Assembly: GCF_000786655.1 (NCBI RefSeq)
Contig: NZ_JROM01000007.1
Location: 62,001 to 126,000 of the forward strand
Direction: 5' to 3'
DNA from: Kocuria marina
GTDB lineage: Bacteria > Actinomycetota > Actinomycetes > Actinomycetales > Micrococcaceae
DNA: 64,000 nucleotides
The position numbers and the translations under genes are program-made. The number at the start of each line of letters is the position of its first letter. The stretch's first letter is position 1. Shown one piece after another: positions 54,335-63,593 of this stretch. Under the pieces are notes generated by a model. That model made no database searches, had not been told where the DNA came from, and worked only from the letters and a program-made list of their open reading frames with translations.

Positions 54335-54817
54335 CTAGTGCGGGAACTTCACAACCGCCTGAGCCTTGACGAGCACCTTGAGTTCCTTGGCCGTGGCCGG
54401 ATCCGTGTCCGGTTCGGAGAGGTCCGGGGCGGTCACGGTGAGGTCCACGCGCACCGTGCGCGCCTCGGGATCCACGACTCCGATCACCCCGCTCGCGGTC
54501 AGCGCGGTGCTCGGGACCACGCGGTCCTCGAACGCATTGGGCACCACCACGGGCTTGCTGAACCGGGTCTGGTAGTCCACCACGGCGCCGGGGTCACCGG
54601 CCCACTCGGTCACCAGGGCCACGGCCGCACCCATCGTGAACATCCCGTGGGCGATGACGTTGGGCAGGCCCACGCCCTGCGCGAAGTCCTGGTTCCAGTG
54701 GATCGGGTTGAAGTCCCCGGACGCGCCGGCATAACGCACCAGGTCAGCGCGCGAGACCTCCACGCGGCGCTCCCCGATGGACTGGCCCTTCTCGAGCTCG
54801 TCGAACGTGATGTTCAC
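54335..54817 (-). CDS. hadB: MaoC-like (R)-3-hydroxyacyl dehydratase, HadB type
   Basis: Hot-dog fold subunit of a 3-hydroxyacyl dehydratase. I start it at GTG 54815-54817, (V)NITFDELEKGQSIGERRVE, overlapping the hadA stop (GTGA), 160 residues. The hydratase motif SGDFNPIHWN supplies Asp35 and His40. With HadA it forms the two-chain enzyme known from mycobacterial FAS-II. A host without mycolic acids would use it for other lipid or CoA substrates. Confidence 0.85.
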   Translation of the reverse strand: MNITFDELEKGQSIGERRVEVSRADLVRYAGASGDFNPIHWNQDFAQGVGLPNVIAHGMFTMGAAVALVTEWAGDPGAVVDYQTRFSKPVVVPNAFEDRVVPSTALTASGVIGVVDPEARTVRVDLTVTAPDLSEPDTDPATAKELKVLVKAQAVVKFPH

Positions 54818-55263
54818 TGGTCCTCCCCGCGTACCAACAACGACGACACGGTGGTCGCCACCTTCTCCCCCGCCACCGTGGTGATCTCCACGCGGGAGGT
54901 CACCATGGCGCCGGATCCCAGGGGACGCACGTTGTCCACGGTGACCGCGGCGGTCAGCTCGTCCCCGGCGACCACGGGGCGGTGATGCGTGAACCGCTGG
55001 TCCGCGTGTACTACGCGCGAGAAGTCGATCCCGGCCTCGGGATCGTTGACCAGGGCGGCGTCGGCCCGCTGGGACACAATGATCGCGAAGGTGGGCGGGG
55101 CCACGAGGTCCGCGTACCCGGCAGCGCGCGCCGCGGCGACGTCGTGGTGGGCGGCATCCGTGGCGTGGACGGCGCTCGCGAACTCGCGGATCTTCTCGCG
55201 GCCCACGAGGTACGGGGGGATGGACGGGTAGGTCCTGCCCACCACGTCGGCGGATATGGCCAT
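54814..55263 (-). CDS. hadA: FAS1-like dehydratase subunit, HadA type
   Basis: Partner of HadB; a 149-residue hot-dog protein (MAISADVVGRTYPSIPPYLVGREKIREFASAV) with VAPPTFAIIVSQRA and VVHADQRFTHHRPVVAGDEL. It lacks the catalytic Asp/His pair, as expected for HadA. SD AGGAG precedes the ATG, and a small hairpin (CTGGGA/TCCCAG, 55279-55298) lies in the leader. Confidence 0.85.
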   Translation of the reverse strand: MAISADVVGRTYPSIPPYLVGREKIREFASAVHATDAAHHDVAAARAAGYADLVAPPTFAIIVSQRADAALVNDPEAGIDFSRVVHADQRFTHHRPVVAGDELTAAVTVDNVRPLGSGAMVTSRVEITTVAGEKVATTVSSLLVRGEDQ

Positions 55264-55638
55264 GACTCTCCTCGATCGCTGGGAAGAATTTCTCCCAGAG
55301 TACTGGGCGAGCGGGCCCGCACGAACTACCGGGGCCGTGCACGCGCTCGTCCAGCCGCGCCCTTCTCAGTGGGTCGCTGTGCCAGCATTGATCCGCTACC
55401 CGATATGGTGCCTCGCCCCTCCGACGTCCGATTGTGCCCGCCCGCCCCGGAGTGCGGCGCCCTGTTCCTCGAGTGGAACAGGGCCAAACGGCCGCGAGAT
55501 GAATCGGGCTCCTCCGCGAGTCGACCTGACGGACGGGTGGCTCAGCAATCGGCGAGGAGGTCGCCCGTTCCCGGACTGCTCAGGAGCGGGTGGTGCGGGA
55601 CCGGCTGTCCCGGACCAATTCTGCCCGGGGACGACGAA
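55264..55638. other. Intergenic region between hadA and tRNA-Met
   Basis: About 375 bp without a recognisable gene. It contains a small leader hairpin (55279-55298) and a perfect 10-bp inverted repeat GCCCTGTTCC (55459-55468) with its complement (55475-55484) around a 6-nt loop. In related genomes rpmG often lies here; I looked for an L33-like product on the minus strand and found none. Confidence 0.4.
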
Positions 55639-55666
55639 GGCGCCGCTCCCCGGGGGGAACGGCGCC
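55639..55666 (-). terminator. Terminator after tRNA-Met
   Basis: GGCGCCG (55639-55645) pairs with CGGCGCC (55660-55666), with additional CTCCCC/GGGGAA-type pairing inside. It lies 8 nt after the 3' end of tRNA-Met. Confidence 0.65.
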
Positions 55667-55673
55667 TGAACGG

Positions 55674-55747
55674 TAGCGGTGGACGGGCTCGATCCGTCGA
55701 CCTCACGATTATGAGTCGTGCGCTCTAACCAGCTGAGCTACACCGCC
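55674..55747 (-). tRNA. trnM: tRNA-Met, elongator type (CAT anticodon)
   Basis: 74-nt cloverleaf: acceptor GGCGGTG/CACCGCT (first pair G-U), D arm GCTCAGCTGGTTAGAGC, anticodon arm CACGA-CTCATAA-TCGTG and a T loop ATCGAGC. It lacks the initiator features. A tRNA-Ile with lysidine cannot be fully excluded from sequence alone. Confidence 0.92.
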
Positions 55748-55800
55748 ACATCATGGATGAAACCCACGGTTCACAAGGAGCCGCAGGTTCTCATCATGAG

Positions 55801-55872
55801 AGCCCCGACCGGGAATCGATCCCGGGACCTCCATCTTACCAAGATGGCGCTCTACCACTGAGCTATCGGGGC
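55801..55872 (-). tRNA. trnT: tRNA-Thr (GGT anticodon)
   Basis: 72-nt cloverleaf: acceptor GCCCCGA/TCGGGGC with T discriminator, D arm GCTCAGTGGTAGAGC, anticodon arm CCATC-TTGGTAA-GATGG and T loop ATCGATT. It lies 53 nt upstream of tRNA-Met, probably in one transcript. Confidence 0.95.
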
Positions 55873-55984
55873 AACGCGGAATACTCTAACAGGAGATGAG
55901 CGGGTCGCAAAAACGAGCACCTCACCCCACAAGCCGCGCCGATTCACCCGCCACGGTGTGCTCCTTGATGAGCCAGCGGGCCTC

Positions 55985-57091
55985 GGGGGCGTCCTCCCGA
56001 CCGACCGCTCCCACGAGCTCATGGTCAGCAACGTGTGGGCCAGGTCCTTCGCGGGCACCGAGATCGCGCGCCGCAAGGCGTGGGGCGGGCGCGACGACCT
56101 GCGGGTCGAGTGCGACACCGCGAGCTCCACGTCCATGTGCAACATCGGCCAGCACGATCTGGAACCCATCCTGCGGCCGCCGGCGAGCGGCACGGGGCGA
56201 GCATCCGGTTCGGCACCGAACTGCTCGAACTGACCCAGGACGACGCCGGTGCCACGGCCGTGATCCGCGACCGCGCCAGCGGCGAGGCCGCCACGGTGCG
56301 GGCCACGTACGTGATCGGCGCGGACGGCGGGCGTTCTTTCGTGGGCCAGCAGGCCGGGATAGGGATGGAGGGAGAGACCGGTCTGGGGTACGCCCTGAAC
56401 GTGTGATTCGAGGCGGATCTCACCAAGTACCGCGAGCACCGCCCGGGGACACTGTTCTTCTCCGTGCAGCCGGGACGCGATGTCTGGCTCGACTCCGGGA
56501 CGTTCATCACCGTGCATGCGTGGGACGAGTGGGTGCTGATCGTGATGTACGACCCGGCGGTGGAGCAGATCGATCTCGGTGAGGACGCCATGATGGAGCG
56601 CGTCCGCAAGAACATCGGGGACGACTCGGTGGAGATCAGGGTCAAGAACATCAGCCAGTGGCGGATCCACCATAGGCTCGCGGAGACCTACCGCAAGGGT
56701 CGGGCCGCGCTCGAGGACGGGCCGATGCTGGCGTTCGTGCACGATCACGAGTTCGTCCACCAGCCCCTGGGGCACCCCGGAGCCGTGGTGCCCCGCGTGT
56801 GGTTGAAACAGGACGGCCGCCGGGTCTCCACGATCGATCTGGTGGGCCGCGGGCGGGTTCACCCTGCTGACCGGGATCGGCGGGGCGCCGTGGCGCGAGG
56901 CCGCTCGCGTCGTCGGCGAGGAACTGGGTCTGCAGATCGCTGTCCACGGCATCGGTGCGGGACAGGACCTCGCGGATCCCACCGCCGAACTGCGTGCCGC
57001 GCTGCACAGCATCCTGGGCACCCCCGCAAGGGATGCACCCGACGCGCAGAACGCCCCAGCCCGGGGCGAACTGCTCACGGAAGGAGCCTGA
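55985..57091 (+). pseudogene. Degraded FAD-dependent aromatic monooxygenase (TfdB/phenol hydroxylase type)
   Basis: Homology to class A flavin hydroxylases is readable in pieces. NVWARSFAGTEIARRKAWG and CNIGQHDLEPIL are in one frame. After a frameshift near 56190 come GTELLEL and YVIGADGGRSFVGQQAG (DG motif). A TGA at 56404-56406 replaces an expected Trp in ALNV-W-FEADLTKY, and the frame then continues to about 56700. There the GDAAHRHPP segment and roughly 130 residues are missing, and the C-terminal domain (VHQPLGHPGAVVPRVWLKQDG) is joined directly. A second frameshift near 56855 precedes LLTGIGGAPWREAARVVGEELG. The N-terminal FAD motif is also absent. It is clearly non-functional. Confidence 0.88.
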
Positions 57092-57093
57092 TC

Positions 57094-57150
57094 ATGGCCC
57101 TGGGACTGTTGGTCCTGCGCCCGGCCCTGGGGCTGTTGCTCTTCGGCTGA
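57094..57150 (+). pseudogene. DoxX-like N-terminal stub
   Basis: ATG 57094 to TGA encodes 18 residues, MALGLLVLRPALGLLLFG, which resemble the first membrane helix of DoxX-family proteins and then stop. It begins 2 nt after the end of the monooxygenase remnant. Probably a truncated gene; the family call rests on this short match alone. Confidence 0.45.
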
Positions 57151-57220
57151 TGCACGAGAACCACCACTGCAGCATCACCGAGGCGGAGCTCGCGCACCGC
57201 GTCACGAGTGACCCCGAGAA

Positions 57221-57886
57221 GTGGGGACCAAGGCGGGCCCGCCCATGGCTGGGGACCGCGCCGGGATCTCGTCCGCACCGATCGTGGACGGGCACACGTA
57301 CCTGGTCGATTGCGGACGCGCCTGCGTGACCCAGTTCCACAAGGCGGGGCTGAGCTTCGCGTCCCTGCGGGGGATCTTCCTGACCCACCTGCATGCCGAT
57401 CACGTGGCCGACTACTTCAACTACTTCATGATGGCGTCCACGACGGGCCGAAAGAACGGGGACGTTATTCCCGGCCAGCTCGCGGTGTACGGTCCCGGGC
57501 CCGCGGGCGGTCTGCCGGAACCGTTCGGGGGTCGGCCGGTGGGGATCGTGAGCCCGGAGGAACCCACACCGGGCACCAAGTCCATGACCGCGCACCTGCT
57601 GCGGGTGTTCGCCTACACGAACAACATCTTCATGCGGGACGAGGACTTCCGGGACTACGACTCGCTCGTGGCCGTCAACGAGATCATGCCCCCGCACTCC
57701 GCCCACGTGATGGTTGAGGACATGGGACCCGTGGCGCAGGCCTCCCATGTGGACCACCTGGCGCTCTCGCACATCGAGAGCACGGGCGGCACCATCGATC
57801 CCGTGGAGTGGCACCGGCTGGCCAGCGGCGGCTACGACGGCGCGGTGACCGTGGGGCAGGACCTGCAGATCATCACGGTGGCCTGA
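57221..57886 (+). pseudogene. Truncated MBL-fold hydrolase
   Basis: About 221 codons remain open, but the protein looks truncated. It begins inside the fold (GTKAGPPMAGDRAGISSAPIVDGHTYLVDCG) without the first beta-strand. It keeps THLHADHVADYFNYF and the C-terminal LALSHIESTGGTIDPVEWHRL. The middle, which normally carries the remaining metal-binding Asp and His (a SGDT-like strand), is missing: NEIMPPHSAH runs straight into VEDMGPVAQASHVDH. I call it a decaying copy; a shortened but expressed protein is possible. Confidence 0.6.
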
Positions 57887-57935
57887 GCCGCACGCGTCAG
57901 CCCACCTCACACCTCACGGGAACATGAGAAGCAGA

Positions 57936-57977
57936 AAAGGGCCGTGGCCGGGACGATCGTCCCGGCCACGGCCCTTT
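57936..57977. terminator. 42-bp perfect palindrome
   Basis: AAAGGGCCGTGGCCGGGACG and its exact complement form a fully symmetrical 42-bp palindrome centred at 57956/57957, flanked by A on one side and TTTG on the other. It lies between the remnant genes and the helicase and can act as a terminator in both directions. Confidence 0.75.
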
Positions 57978-58031
57978 GTGCTGTCACTCACCGGCCACGC
58001 CCATGACCGACCACGTCAGCGACCATCCCGG

Positions 58032-58134
58032 CTGAGCCGGTCCTGCTCAGTCGGCCGGCTCAGTGGCTCGCAGCGAACCGGCGAATCCGCGAGTCAGCGG
58101 CTCACGGTGAGGCAGTGAACCGACGAATCAGCGA
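58032..58134. repeat. Hairpin and direct repeat after the helicase gene
   Basis: CTGAGCCGG (58032-58040) pairs with CCGGCTCAG (58055-58063). Two copies of GCAGNGAACCGNCGAATCNGCGA (58070-58092 and 58112-58134) differ at three positions; the second overlaps the helicase stop codon. The hairpin may terminate the helicase message. Confidence 0.5.
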
Positions 58135-60395
58135 CCCGAGTAGCCGCCGTTGTCCGGGCGGTTCTTCCGACGCGGCCGGTCCTGCTGGTAGGACCCGCCA
58201 CGGGAACGGCCGCCGCCGCGATCGTCGCGGTAACCGCCACGATCCTCGCGGTACCCACCGCGATCCTGGTAGCCGCCCCGGTCCTCACGGTATCCCCCGC
58301 GGTCACCGCGGTAGCCCCCGCGGTCGTTGCTCGAGCCCCGATCCCCGCGGTACCCGCCCCGGTCGTTGCGGGGCCCACGGTCACGGTCACCGCCGCGGAA
58401 GGGCTTGCCCCCGCGCGCGCCACCGGGTCCGCGATCCTCCTGGATCCGGATGGGCGAACCGTTGATCTGGGTGTTGGCCAGCTTGTCGAGGGTTCCCGCG
58501 GGGAGGTTCTCGGGCAGGCCCACGAGCGTGAACGTGGGGCGGATGTCGATCGCACCGATCTGCGAACCGTTGAGACCGCCCTCGTGCGTGAGGGCACCCA
58601 CCACGGCGCCGGGGACCACGCGGTCGCGGTGTCCCACGGCCAGCTTGTAGGTCTTCATCCCGGCCTCGTCCCCCGGGGAACGGCGGTTGCGGGGGCCATC
58701 GCCGTCGCGGCGGTCGCGGTCCCGCTTGCGCTGCGGCAGCTCGGGCAGGTCCTCCACGAGGAACGGGCGGCCGTTCTGGGCGATGACGGCGAGCGCAGCG
58801 GCGACCTCGACGGCGTCGACGTCGTGCTCGGACTCGTAGTGCTCCACGAGCTCACGGAACAGCGAGAGGTCTTCGGAGTCGATGGTCTCCTCGATCTGCT
58901 GCGCGAAGTTCTCCTTGCGGGTCTGGTTGACCTCGTCCGTGGAGGGCACGCGCATCTGTTCGACGGGCTGGCGGGTGGCCTTCTCGATCGCGCGCAGCAG
59001 GTACTTCTCACGCGGCGTCATGAAGAGGATGGCCTCGCCCTTGCGCCCCGCGCGACCGGTGCGGCCGATGCGGTGCACGTAGGACTCGGTGTCGTGGGGG
59101 ATGTCGTAGTTGACCACCAGGGAGATCCGCTCGACGTCCAGACCGCGCGCGGCCACATCGGTGGCCACGAGGATGTCGATCTTGCCGTCACGCAGCGAGT
59201 CCACGGTGCGCTCGCGCAGGTTCTGCGGGATGTCACCGTTGATCGCGGCCGCGGTGTACCCGCGGGCCTTGAGCTTGTCCGCGATCTCCTCGGTGGCGGC
59301 CTTGGTGCGCACGAAGACGATGACGCCGTCGTAGTCCTCGACCTCGAGCACGCGGGTCATGGCGTCCAGCTTGTGCGGGCCCATGACCTGCATGTACCGC
59401 TGCCGGGTGTTGCTGCCCGTGGTGGTCTTGGCCTTGACCGTGATCTCCTGGGGGTCACGCAGGTACTGCTGCGCGATCCGGCGGATGGCCTTGGGCATCG
59501 TGGCGGAGAACAGGGCCACCTGCTTCTCCGTGGGGGTCTGCGCCAGGATCTTCTCGACGTCCTCGGAGAAGCCCATGCGCAGCATCTCGTCCGCCTCGTC
59601 CAGCACCACGTACGCGATGTCGTCCAGGTTGAGCGAGCCCTTGGCCAGGTGGTCGATCACGCGGCCCGGGGTTCCCACGACCACCTGCGCGCCGCGCTTG
59701 AGGCCCGCGAGCTGCGGACCGTACGACGAGCCGCCGTACACGGGCAGCACGGTGAAGTCGTCCAGGTGGGTCGCGTAGGAGCCGAAGGCCTCGGCGACCT
59801 GCAGCGCGAGTTCGCGGGTCGGCGCGAGCACCAGCACGCGCGTGCTGCGCTGCGGGCCGTGCAGGTCGGACAGCTCCGCGAGCTTGGACAGCGCGGGCAC
59901 CGCGAACGCGGCGGTCTTGCCCGTACCGGTCTGCGCGAGTCCGACGACGTCGCGGCCGCTCAGCAGCGCGGGGATCGTCGCGGCCTGGATCGGCGAGGGG
60001 TACTCGTAGCCCACCTCGTCCAGCGCCGCCAGCACGCGCGCGTCCACGCCCAGTTCGGCGAACGTGGGCGGGTTCGGTTCGGACTTCTCGGCGTCGGCGG
60101 CCTTCTTCGGCCCGGCCTCGGCGGGCGCCCCGGCAGAGTCGTTCTCGGCGGCCTGGGCGGAGTTGGCGGCGTCGCCGTCCCGGGCGGGCTGCTCGGCCTC
60201 GGAAGGCGTGTCGGCGGACTCGGTCGCGGCGGGTTCGGTCGCCTCGCCGCTCTCGGTGCGCTGCGCGTCGTCGACGACGACGTCGTGGTTGTCGGGGGCG
60301 TCGGTCACGGCGGGAGCGGCGTCGCCCTCGAGGATTTCGAGCTCGGGGGTCTCGTTCTGGGGATTTTCGTTCTGGGACAGGGGATCAGTGGACAC
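58128..60395 (-). CDS. deaD: DEAD-box RNA helicase, DeaD/CsdA-like, with RGG-type tail
   Basis: ATP-dependent RNA unwinding, usually in ribosome assembly or mRNA decay and often cold-induced. I start it at GTG 60393-60395, (V)[14 protein letters not shown], behind GCGAGG, giving 755 residues. An acidic disordered region (1-108) precedes the Q motif. Walker A AQTGTGKT (154-161), DEAD (266-269), a SAT motif and a C-terminal [13 protein letters not shown] follow. A DbpA/CsdA RNA-binding domain (about 575-650) is followed by about 95 residues of [16 protein letters not shown] repeats. The tail is encoded by short tandem DNA repeats. Confidence 0.95.
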   Translation of the reverse strand: MSTDPLSQNENPQNETPELEILEGDAAPAVTDAPDNHDVVVDDAQRTESGEATEPAATESADTPSEAEQPARDGDAANSAQAAENDSAGAPAEAGPKKAADAEKSEPNPPTFAELGVDARVLAALDEVGYEYPSPIQAATIPALLSGRDVVGLAQTGTGKTAAFAVPALSKLAELSDLHGPQRSTRVLVLAPTRELALQVAEAFGSYATHLDDFTVLPVYGGSSYGPQLAGLKRGAQVVVGTPGRVIDHLAKGSLNLDDIAYVVLDEADEMLRMGFSEDVEKILAQTPTEKQVALFSATMPKAIRRIAQQYLRDPQEITVKAKTTTGSNTRQRYMQVMGPHKLDAMTRVLEVEDYDGVIVFVRTKAATEEIADKLKARGYTAAAINGDIPQNLRERTVDSLRDGKIDILVATDVAARGLDVERISLVVNYDIPHDTESYVHRIGRTGRAGRKGEAILFMTPREKYLLRAIEKATRQPVEQMRVPSTDEVNQTRKENFAQQIEETIDSEDLSLFRELVEHYESEHDVDAVEVAAALAVIAQNGRPFLVEDLPELPQRKRDRDRRDGDGPRNRRSPGDEAGMKTYKLAVGHRDRVVPGAVVGALTHEGGLNGSQIGAIDIRPTFTLVGLPENLPAGTLDKLANTQINGSPIRIQEDRGPGGARGGKPFRGGDRDRGPRNDRGGYRGDRGSSNDRGGYRGDRGGYREDRGGYQDRGGYREDRGGYRDDRGGGRSRGGSYQQDRPRRKNRPDNGGYSGR

Positions 60396-60551
60396 GGAAG
60401 AACCTCGCTTCGGTGGAATGGAGTGATTGTCACCGGTGCGCGCGGTACTACCGCTGAAGTCCTGAACCGACATGCCCGCTACGGCGAAACGGTTACGACA
60501 GACAAGAAACCGGGATGATAAACCACTAGCCTACCGCACGGCCGGGCCATG

Positions 60552-62300
60552 TCAGGCCGATCTGCGGGCCACCACGATGTTCTCCTCGTCACTCACGACC
60601 GTGTAGTCCGCGCCGTACATGTCCCGCGCGTAGCCCGTGACGTCCGCCGGTGGCTCGCCGCTCCACGTCCCGCTGAGCCGGTCCACGACCACGTACTCGG
60701 GGGCGGGATCGTCCCCGTTGCCGATCCAGTGCACCCGGGTGGTGCTCACGAGCCCGTTCATGAGCGAGAGGTCCGTGGCCACGCTCGCCCCGTGCGGGAT
60801 GCGCTCCACCGCGGCAGCCTTGGCGTCGTGACGCGGATCGGGTTGCCATGCCTCGGCGGTGGCCAGTTGCGCGAGCGGTTGCTGGGTGCCCACCGCGAGC
60901 GCGACGACCAACGCCGCCCACGGGGCCGCGCGCGCCATCGTGCGCAGCACCGCACCCTCGCCGGGGAGGAACGGTGAGCGGTCACGGGTGAGGCGTCCGT
61001 TCGAGGCCCCGCTCCCGGCATGATCCCCCGCGGTTCGTGGGCGCGCCGGGCCGTCTCGGACGACGACGTCGCTCCCCGCCTTCCGCGCGCGATCCGCATC
61101 GTCGCGGAGCCGATCGATGGCATCCACGAGCGCCACGAAGACCACGGGCATCAACACCGCGCTGTAGTGCCACCCCGGCCCCCAGTAGCCGTGGTTGGGG
61201 GACAGCATGCGCCACGCGAGCGTGGGCAGCGCCACCAGCGCGATGGGTGAGCGCACCGCCACCACGGCGCCGATCAGCAGCAGGAGCAGCCACGTGACGA
61301 GCTTCTCGACCGGGACCACCTGCAACACGACCACGGAGGCGGGATCGCACAGTAGGAGTGCCACGTCGATCTTGTCCGAGTACGCGAACTCCCCCGCGGG
61401 GTTGAGCGCCGGCAGGATCACCCCCACCGCGAGCGCGGAGGCCAGGACACCCCACACCATGAGTGCTGCGCCCCACCGCGCGGCCGGATCCCGCAGCACC
61501 GCTCTCGCGGGATCCGCCGATGTCTGTCCGGCGCCGCGATCCTCACCGTGGCGGGCATCCGCGGTGACACGATCTTCGGCGCCGTGCATGTGCGCGGCAC
61601 TGCGCCCCGCGCCGCGGTGGGTGTAGGCGCGGAACTCGGCCCAGCGGCGTCGTACCGCACGGCTCCACCCGCGCGCGAACGGGACCAGCGCGTGGCCGAG
61701 CATGAGCGCCCCGATCGTGGCGACCGTGACGCCCAGGTCCTCCTTGACGAGGGCCACGGGCGCGCTCCACAAGGCGGCCGCGCGCCACCGCCGTTCCCGC
61801 AGTGCGCACAAACCGAGGGCGAGCAGCGGCACCGCGAGCGCGATCTCGTGGAACTGCACCGCGACCGCGTTCTGCAGTCCGAAGCTCAATGCGTACGCCA
61901 CGCCGATCGCGACGGCCGGGGCGGGGCGCAGGACACGCAGCGCACACCGCGTGACGACGGCCGCGGAGATCCCGAACAGCACGTCCTGCAGGATCATGGG
62001 GGTGAGTGCGGACGGGAACACGGCGTAGATCGGTGCCAGGACGATCAGCAGCGGGTGGAAGTGGTCCCCCAGCAGGTTGAACCCGTGGCCCTTGATGTCC
62101 ACGATCGGTGCGTGCCCGGAGGCGTACGCGGAGAGCAGTTGCGTGAAGATCGCGTTGTCCCACGAGGGGACGTCCCAGCGGGTCCACTGGCTCCAGGAGA
62201 ACGCGCAGTACACCGCGGTCGTGAACGCTCCCACGAGGACGGGCAGCAACCATGCGGGACGGGTCCGCCCGGGGTCGGCCGATGCGGGGGAACGGGCCAC
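60552..62300 (-). CDS. DUF2079 polytopic membrane protein
   Basis: A 582-residue protein from GTG 62298-62300 behind GGGAGG. Roughly ten to twelve membrane helices, with the first about 15-35 and the conserved extracytoplasmic WDNAIFTQLLSAYASG and KGHGFNLLGDHFHPLL, mark the DUF2079 family, which resembles GT-C glycosyltransferases. A polar cytoplasmic insertion (about 225-275, His/Arg/Asp-rich) and another at 405-450 look disordered. A soluble C-terminal part (EYVVVDRLSGTW) completes it. Function unknown; a role in glycan transfer is plausible only by fold. Confidence 0.8.
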   Translation of the reverse strand: MARSPASADPGRTRPAWLLPVLVGAFTTAVYCAFSWSQWTRWDVPSWDNAIFTQLLSAYASGHAPIVDIKGHGFNLLGDHFHPLLIVLAPIYAVFPSALTPMILQDVLFGISAAVVTRCALRVLRPAPAVAIGVAYALSFGLQNAVAVQFHEIALAVPLLALGLCALRERRWRAAALWSAPVALVKEDLGVTVATIGALMLGHALVPFARGWSRAVRRRWAEFRAYTHRGAGRSAAHMHGAEDRVTADARHGEDRGAGQTSADPARAVLRDPAARWGAALMVWGVLASALAVGVILPALNPAGEFAYSDKIDVALLLCDPASVVVLQVVPVEKLVTWLLLLLIGAVVAVRSPIALVALPTLAWRMLSPNHGYWGPGWHYSAVLMPVVFVALVDAIDRLRDDADRARKAGSDVVVRDGPARPRTAGDHAGSGASNGRLTRDRSPFLPGEGAVLRTMARAAPWAALVVALAVGTQQPLAQLATAEAWQPDPRHDAKAAAVERIPHGASVATDLSLMNGLVSTTRVHWIGNGDDPAPEYVVVDRLSGTWSGEPPADVTGYARDMYGADYTVVSDEENIVVARRSA

Positions 62301-62403
62301 GGTCCTCCCTCCGGGGTGCCTGCGCCGGGCGGCGGGGTTGTCGGACCCAGTATGCCAGCCGGGTGCGCGCGAGGGTGTCGGAGACCCGTGGCATCATCTG
62401 CGC

Positions 62404-63402
62404 ATGACCACCACGGTGCGGGCAGCGCGAATCATCGGTTCGGGGGACTTCCCCGCCCGGTTGCGCTGGACGCCACCCGGGCCCCTGCACCTGGGTCAGA
62501 CCCTGCGGGTGCTCGGGCGCGGTGCGGACGATCCCACGGTGCGTATCCTGAACGAGGACTGCGTGTGGATCACCACGCGCTCGAGCGGGTTGCCGGTGAG
62601 CGCGCGGTTCTCCCGCCCACCTCGCGTCGCGGGTGAGAACCCCCTGGACCGGGACGTCGTCGTGGACGCGTGGGGTCCGGGCGCGCAGCAGTGGTTGCCG
62701 TCGGCGCCCCGGTGGGTGGGCCACGGCGACTCGTGGGAGGAGTTCGAGTCCTCAGCGGGTTTCGCGCAGTTGCCGCACCGGCTCGTCCGGGCGCGCCACG
62801 ATCACCCGGGGATGCGCTTGCCAGCCACGGGCACCGTCCTGGACCGCGCCGTCGTCTCCATCCTGGAACAGCGCGTCACGGCGATCGAGGCCGTGCGCGC
62901 GTACCGGGCGTTGCTGCGCTGGATCGGTGAGGAGGCGCCCGGGCCCGCTCCGCGCGGGATGCGGGTACCGCCCACGGCCGAGCAGTGGCGCAGGGTGCCG
63001 TCCTGGCAGTGGCACCGGGCGGGCGTGGACCCCGCCCGTTCCGCGACGGTCATGCGCGCGGTGCAGCGGGCGTCGGCCCTGGAGCGCCTGGGCCGGGAGC
63101 CGGATCCGGCGCGGGTGCGGGCCGCGGTGCAATCGATCAGCGGGATCGGTGTGTGGACGGCCGCGGAGATCACCCAGTGCACCCACGCGGACCCGGACGG
63201 CGTGAGCGTGCGGGACTTCCACCTGGCCGACTACGTGTGCTGGTTCTTCGACGGCGCCCCCGGATCGGACGAGCGCATGCTCGAACTGCTCGAACCGTGG
63301 CGGGGTCACCGCCAGCGGGTCGTGCGGCTCATCAAGGCCAGTGGGCACCGCAAACCCGCGTTCGGGCCCCGTCTCACACCCCAGGATCATCGCCACCACT
63401 GA
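62404..63402 (+). CDS. AlkA-like DNA-3-methyladenine glycosylase
   Basis: A 332-residue protein from ATG 62404 (MTTTVRAARIIGSGDFPARLRW). It has an N-terminal antiparallel domain, TVLDRAVVSILEQRVT, and the HhH-GPD core VRAAVQSISGIGVWTAAEI followed by DGVSVRDFHLADYVCW, whose Asp is the catalytic residue. This is the AlkA type, excising alkylated bases in base-excision repair. Substrate range cannot be judged. It is divergent from the DUF2079 gene with 103 nt between them. Confidence 0.86.
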   Translation: MTTTVRAARIIGSGDFPARLRWTPPGPLHLGQTLRVLGRGADDPTVRILNEDCVWITTRSSGLPVSARFSRPPRVAGENPLDRDVVVDAWGPGAQQWLPSAPRWVGHGDSWEEFESSAGFAQLPHRLVRARHDHPGMRLPATGTVLDRAVVSILEQRVTAIEAVRAYRALLRWIGEEAPGPAPRGMRVPPTAEQWRRVPSWQWHRAGVDPARSATVMRAVQRASALERLGREPDPARVRAAVQSISGIGVWTAAEITQCTHADPDGVSVRDFHLADYVCWFFDGAPGSDERMLELLEPWRGHRQRVVRLIKASGHRKPAFGPRLTPQDHRHH

Positions 63403-63538
63403 GGGTCACGGGCGGGCCTGCCCCTGCATCGGCGCCGTCGCGGCGAGCGCTGGGCCCCCAGAGCGGCGTCGTCCCACTGAGCGGGCGGCGCATGATGTCG
63501 CGTGCCGCGCGTGTTGCTCCCCGCGGCCCCGGCCCGAT

Positions 63539-63557
63539 TGAGGTTTGGCTTGCCTGC
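63539..63557 (+). promoter_or_regulatory. Candidate iron box (DtxR/IdeR site)
   Basis: TGAGGTTTGGCTTGCCTGC matches the DtxR/IdeR consensus TTAGGTTAGSCTAACCTAA at 13 of 19 positions, with the AGGT...GSCT...CCT core kept. It lies 37 nt before a VIT/CCC1-type transporter gene, a fitting target. Confidence 0.45.
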
Positions 63558-63571
63558 CTGGCGGGGTTTTC

Positions 63572-63586
63572 GTTTGCGACGCAAAC
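63572..63586 (+). promoter_or_regulatory. Palindrome before the VIT/CCC1 gene
   Basis: GTTTGCG-A-CGCAAAC, 7-bp perfect arms around one base, 7 nt before the start codon. The position suits an operator or translational control. I see no Shine-Dalgarno between it and the ATG. Confidence 0.4.
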
Positions 63587-63593
63587 TATTCGC

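Noticed and set aside
55256-55669. Plus-strand frame of about 137 codons before tRNA-Met
   Set aside because: Composition is low-complexity and there is no ribosome site; it overlaps a terminator and hairpins. I treat the stretch as intergenic.
55264-55673. rpmG (L33) expected between tRNA-Met and hadA in related genomes
   Set aside because: I looked for an L33-like Lys/Arg-rich short protein on the minus strand and found none.
57221-57886. Fully functional MBL hydrolase
   Set aside because: The first strand and the middle metal-binding region are missing compared with related proteins, and it sits among other broken genes.
57936-57977. Palindrome as an insertion-sequence end or origin element
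   Set aside because: No transposase, no target duplication and no second copy nearby; a terminator explains it.
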